Source: Branchiibius sp. NY16-3462-2 (GTDB taxonomy: Bacteria; Actinomycetota; Actinomycetes; Actinomycetales; Dermatophilaceae). From it: a DNA stretch of 5,134 nt. The stretch lies in NCBI RefSeq assembly GCF_001594145.1, contig NZ_LVCF01000018.1, forward strand, positions 1-5,134, read 5' to 3'. A program made the translations under genes and the position numbers. The notes below the pieces were generated by a model that was given only the letters and a program-made list of their open reading frames with translations, was not told where the DNA came from and searched no databases. This document shows positions 5,015 to 5,134 of this stretch, in pieces (position 1 is the first letter of the stretch; the number at the start of each line of letters is the position of its first letter).

Positions 5015-5134
5015 TCACGCGGTCGTTGCAACACCGTCGGTTTCTGGTGGCGTTGAGAGTATCTGATGGAGAGCTTCGGCGGGTGTTGCCCATTCCAGGG
5101 TTTGGCGGGGTCGAGTGTTCAGCAGGTCAGCGAC
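5015..5134 (-). mobile_element. IS30-family-type transposase, C-terminal 39 codons (runs off right edge)
   Basis: On the minus strand a frame open from the window edge ends at TGA (5015-5017). Its 39 residues include LLNTRPRQTLEWATPAEAL and end GVATTA. The N-x-RPR-x-TL-x-W-x-TPAE motif is the conserved C-terminal end of IS30-family transposases (DDE type), after the last catalytic Glu, which would lie outside the window. The GTTGCAACACC stretch at 5024-5034, overlapping the last codons, resembles the terminal inverted repeat region I recall for actinobacterial IS30-like elements, so the element end is probably close to 5005-5015. The other end and the target duplication cannot be seen. The frame has no internal stop in view, so it may be an intact element or a remnant. 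Confidence 0.75.

Noticed and set aside
4734..5093. Minus-strand frames across the repeats (repeated LRSRQPPLALARRLN or ALATTSARACSPPQ peptides)
   Set aside because: They are open only because of the GC-rich tandem repeats, they run over the tRNA or its promoter, and they lack ribosome sites; the true frame at the right end is the transposase tail.

Overview
The window is GC-rich, with alanine- and arginine-rich proteins, GTG starts and several leaderless gene starts. This points to a high-GC Gram-positive (Actinomycetota). A Micrococcales-type organism is possible, but I cannot fix the genus.

Left part (1-3000). A short two-gene unit reads leftward: a 97-residue conserved actinobacterial protein followed by the 5' end of a single-pass membrane protein that runs off the left edge. 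Divergent from it is a 550-residue HerA-like ATPase of the DUF853/YjgR type. The two divergent genes share an intergenic region of about 70 bases that appears to hold two back-to-back promoters, each placing its start codon at the predicted +1. The ATPase gene ends one base away from a convergent gene for a secreted lipoprotein with two LytR_C-type repeats.

Middle part (3000-4560). A small P-loop kinase of the uridine kinase/pantothenate kinase-like class (YggC-like, substrate unknown) reads rightward, again from an apparent leaderless GTG. It converges on an NAD(H)-dependent short-chain dehydrogenase very like acetoin(diacetyl) reductase / meso-2,3-butanediol dehydrogenase. The upstream region of the dehydrogenase carries a pair of near-identical 21-bp direct repeats and a helically phased GGTTGCA pair.

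Right part (4560-5134). A tRNA-Ser(GGA) gene with encoded CCA lies on the minus strand. Beyond it are two perfect 46-bp direct repeats with a 90-bp period. At the edge is the last 39 codons of an IS30-family-type transposase, so the region downstream of the housekeeping genes becomes a mobile-element/repeat zone.

The most unusual local features are a perfect 30-bp palindrome inside the coding sequence of the left-edge membrane protein, the repeated leaderless promoter geometry (three genes with the same spacing), and the repeats around the tRNA gene. I see no convincing new defence or biosynthetic system. The genes look mostly housekeeping, with an insertion-sequence boundary at the right.
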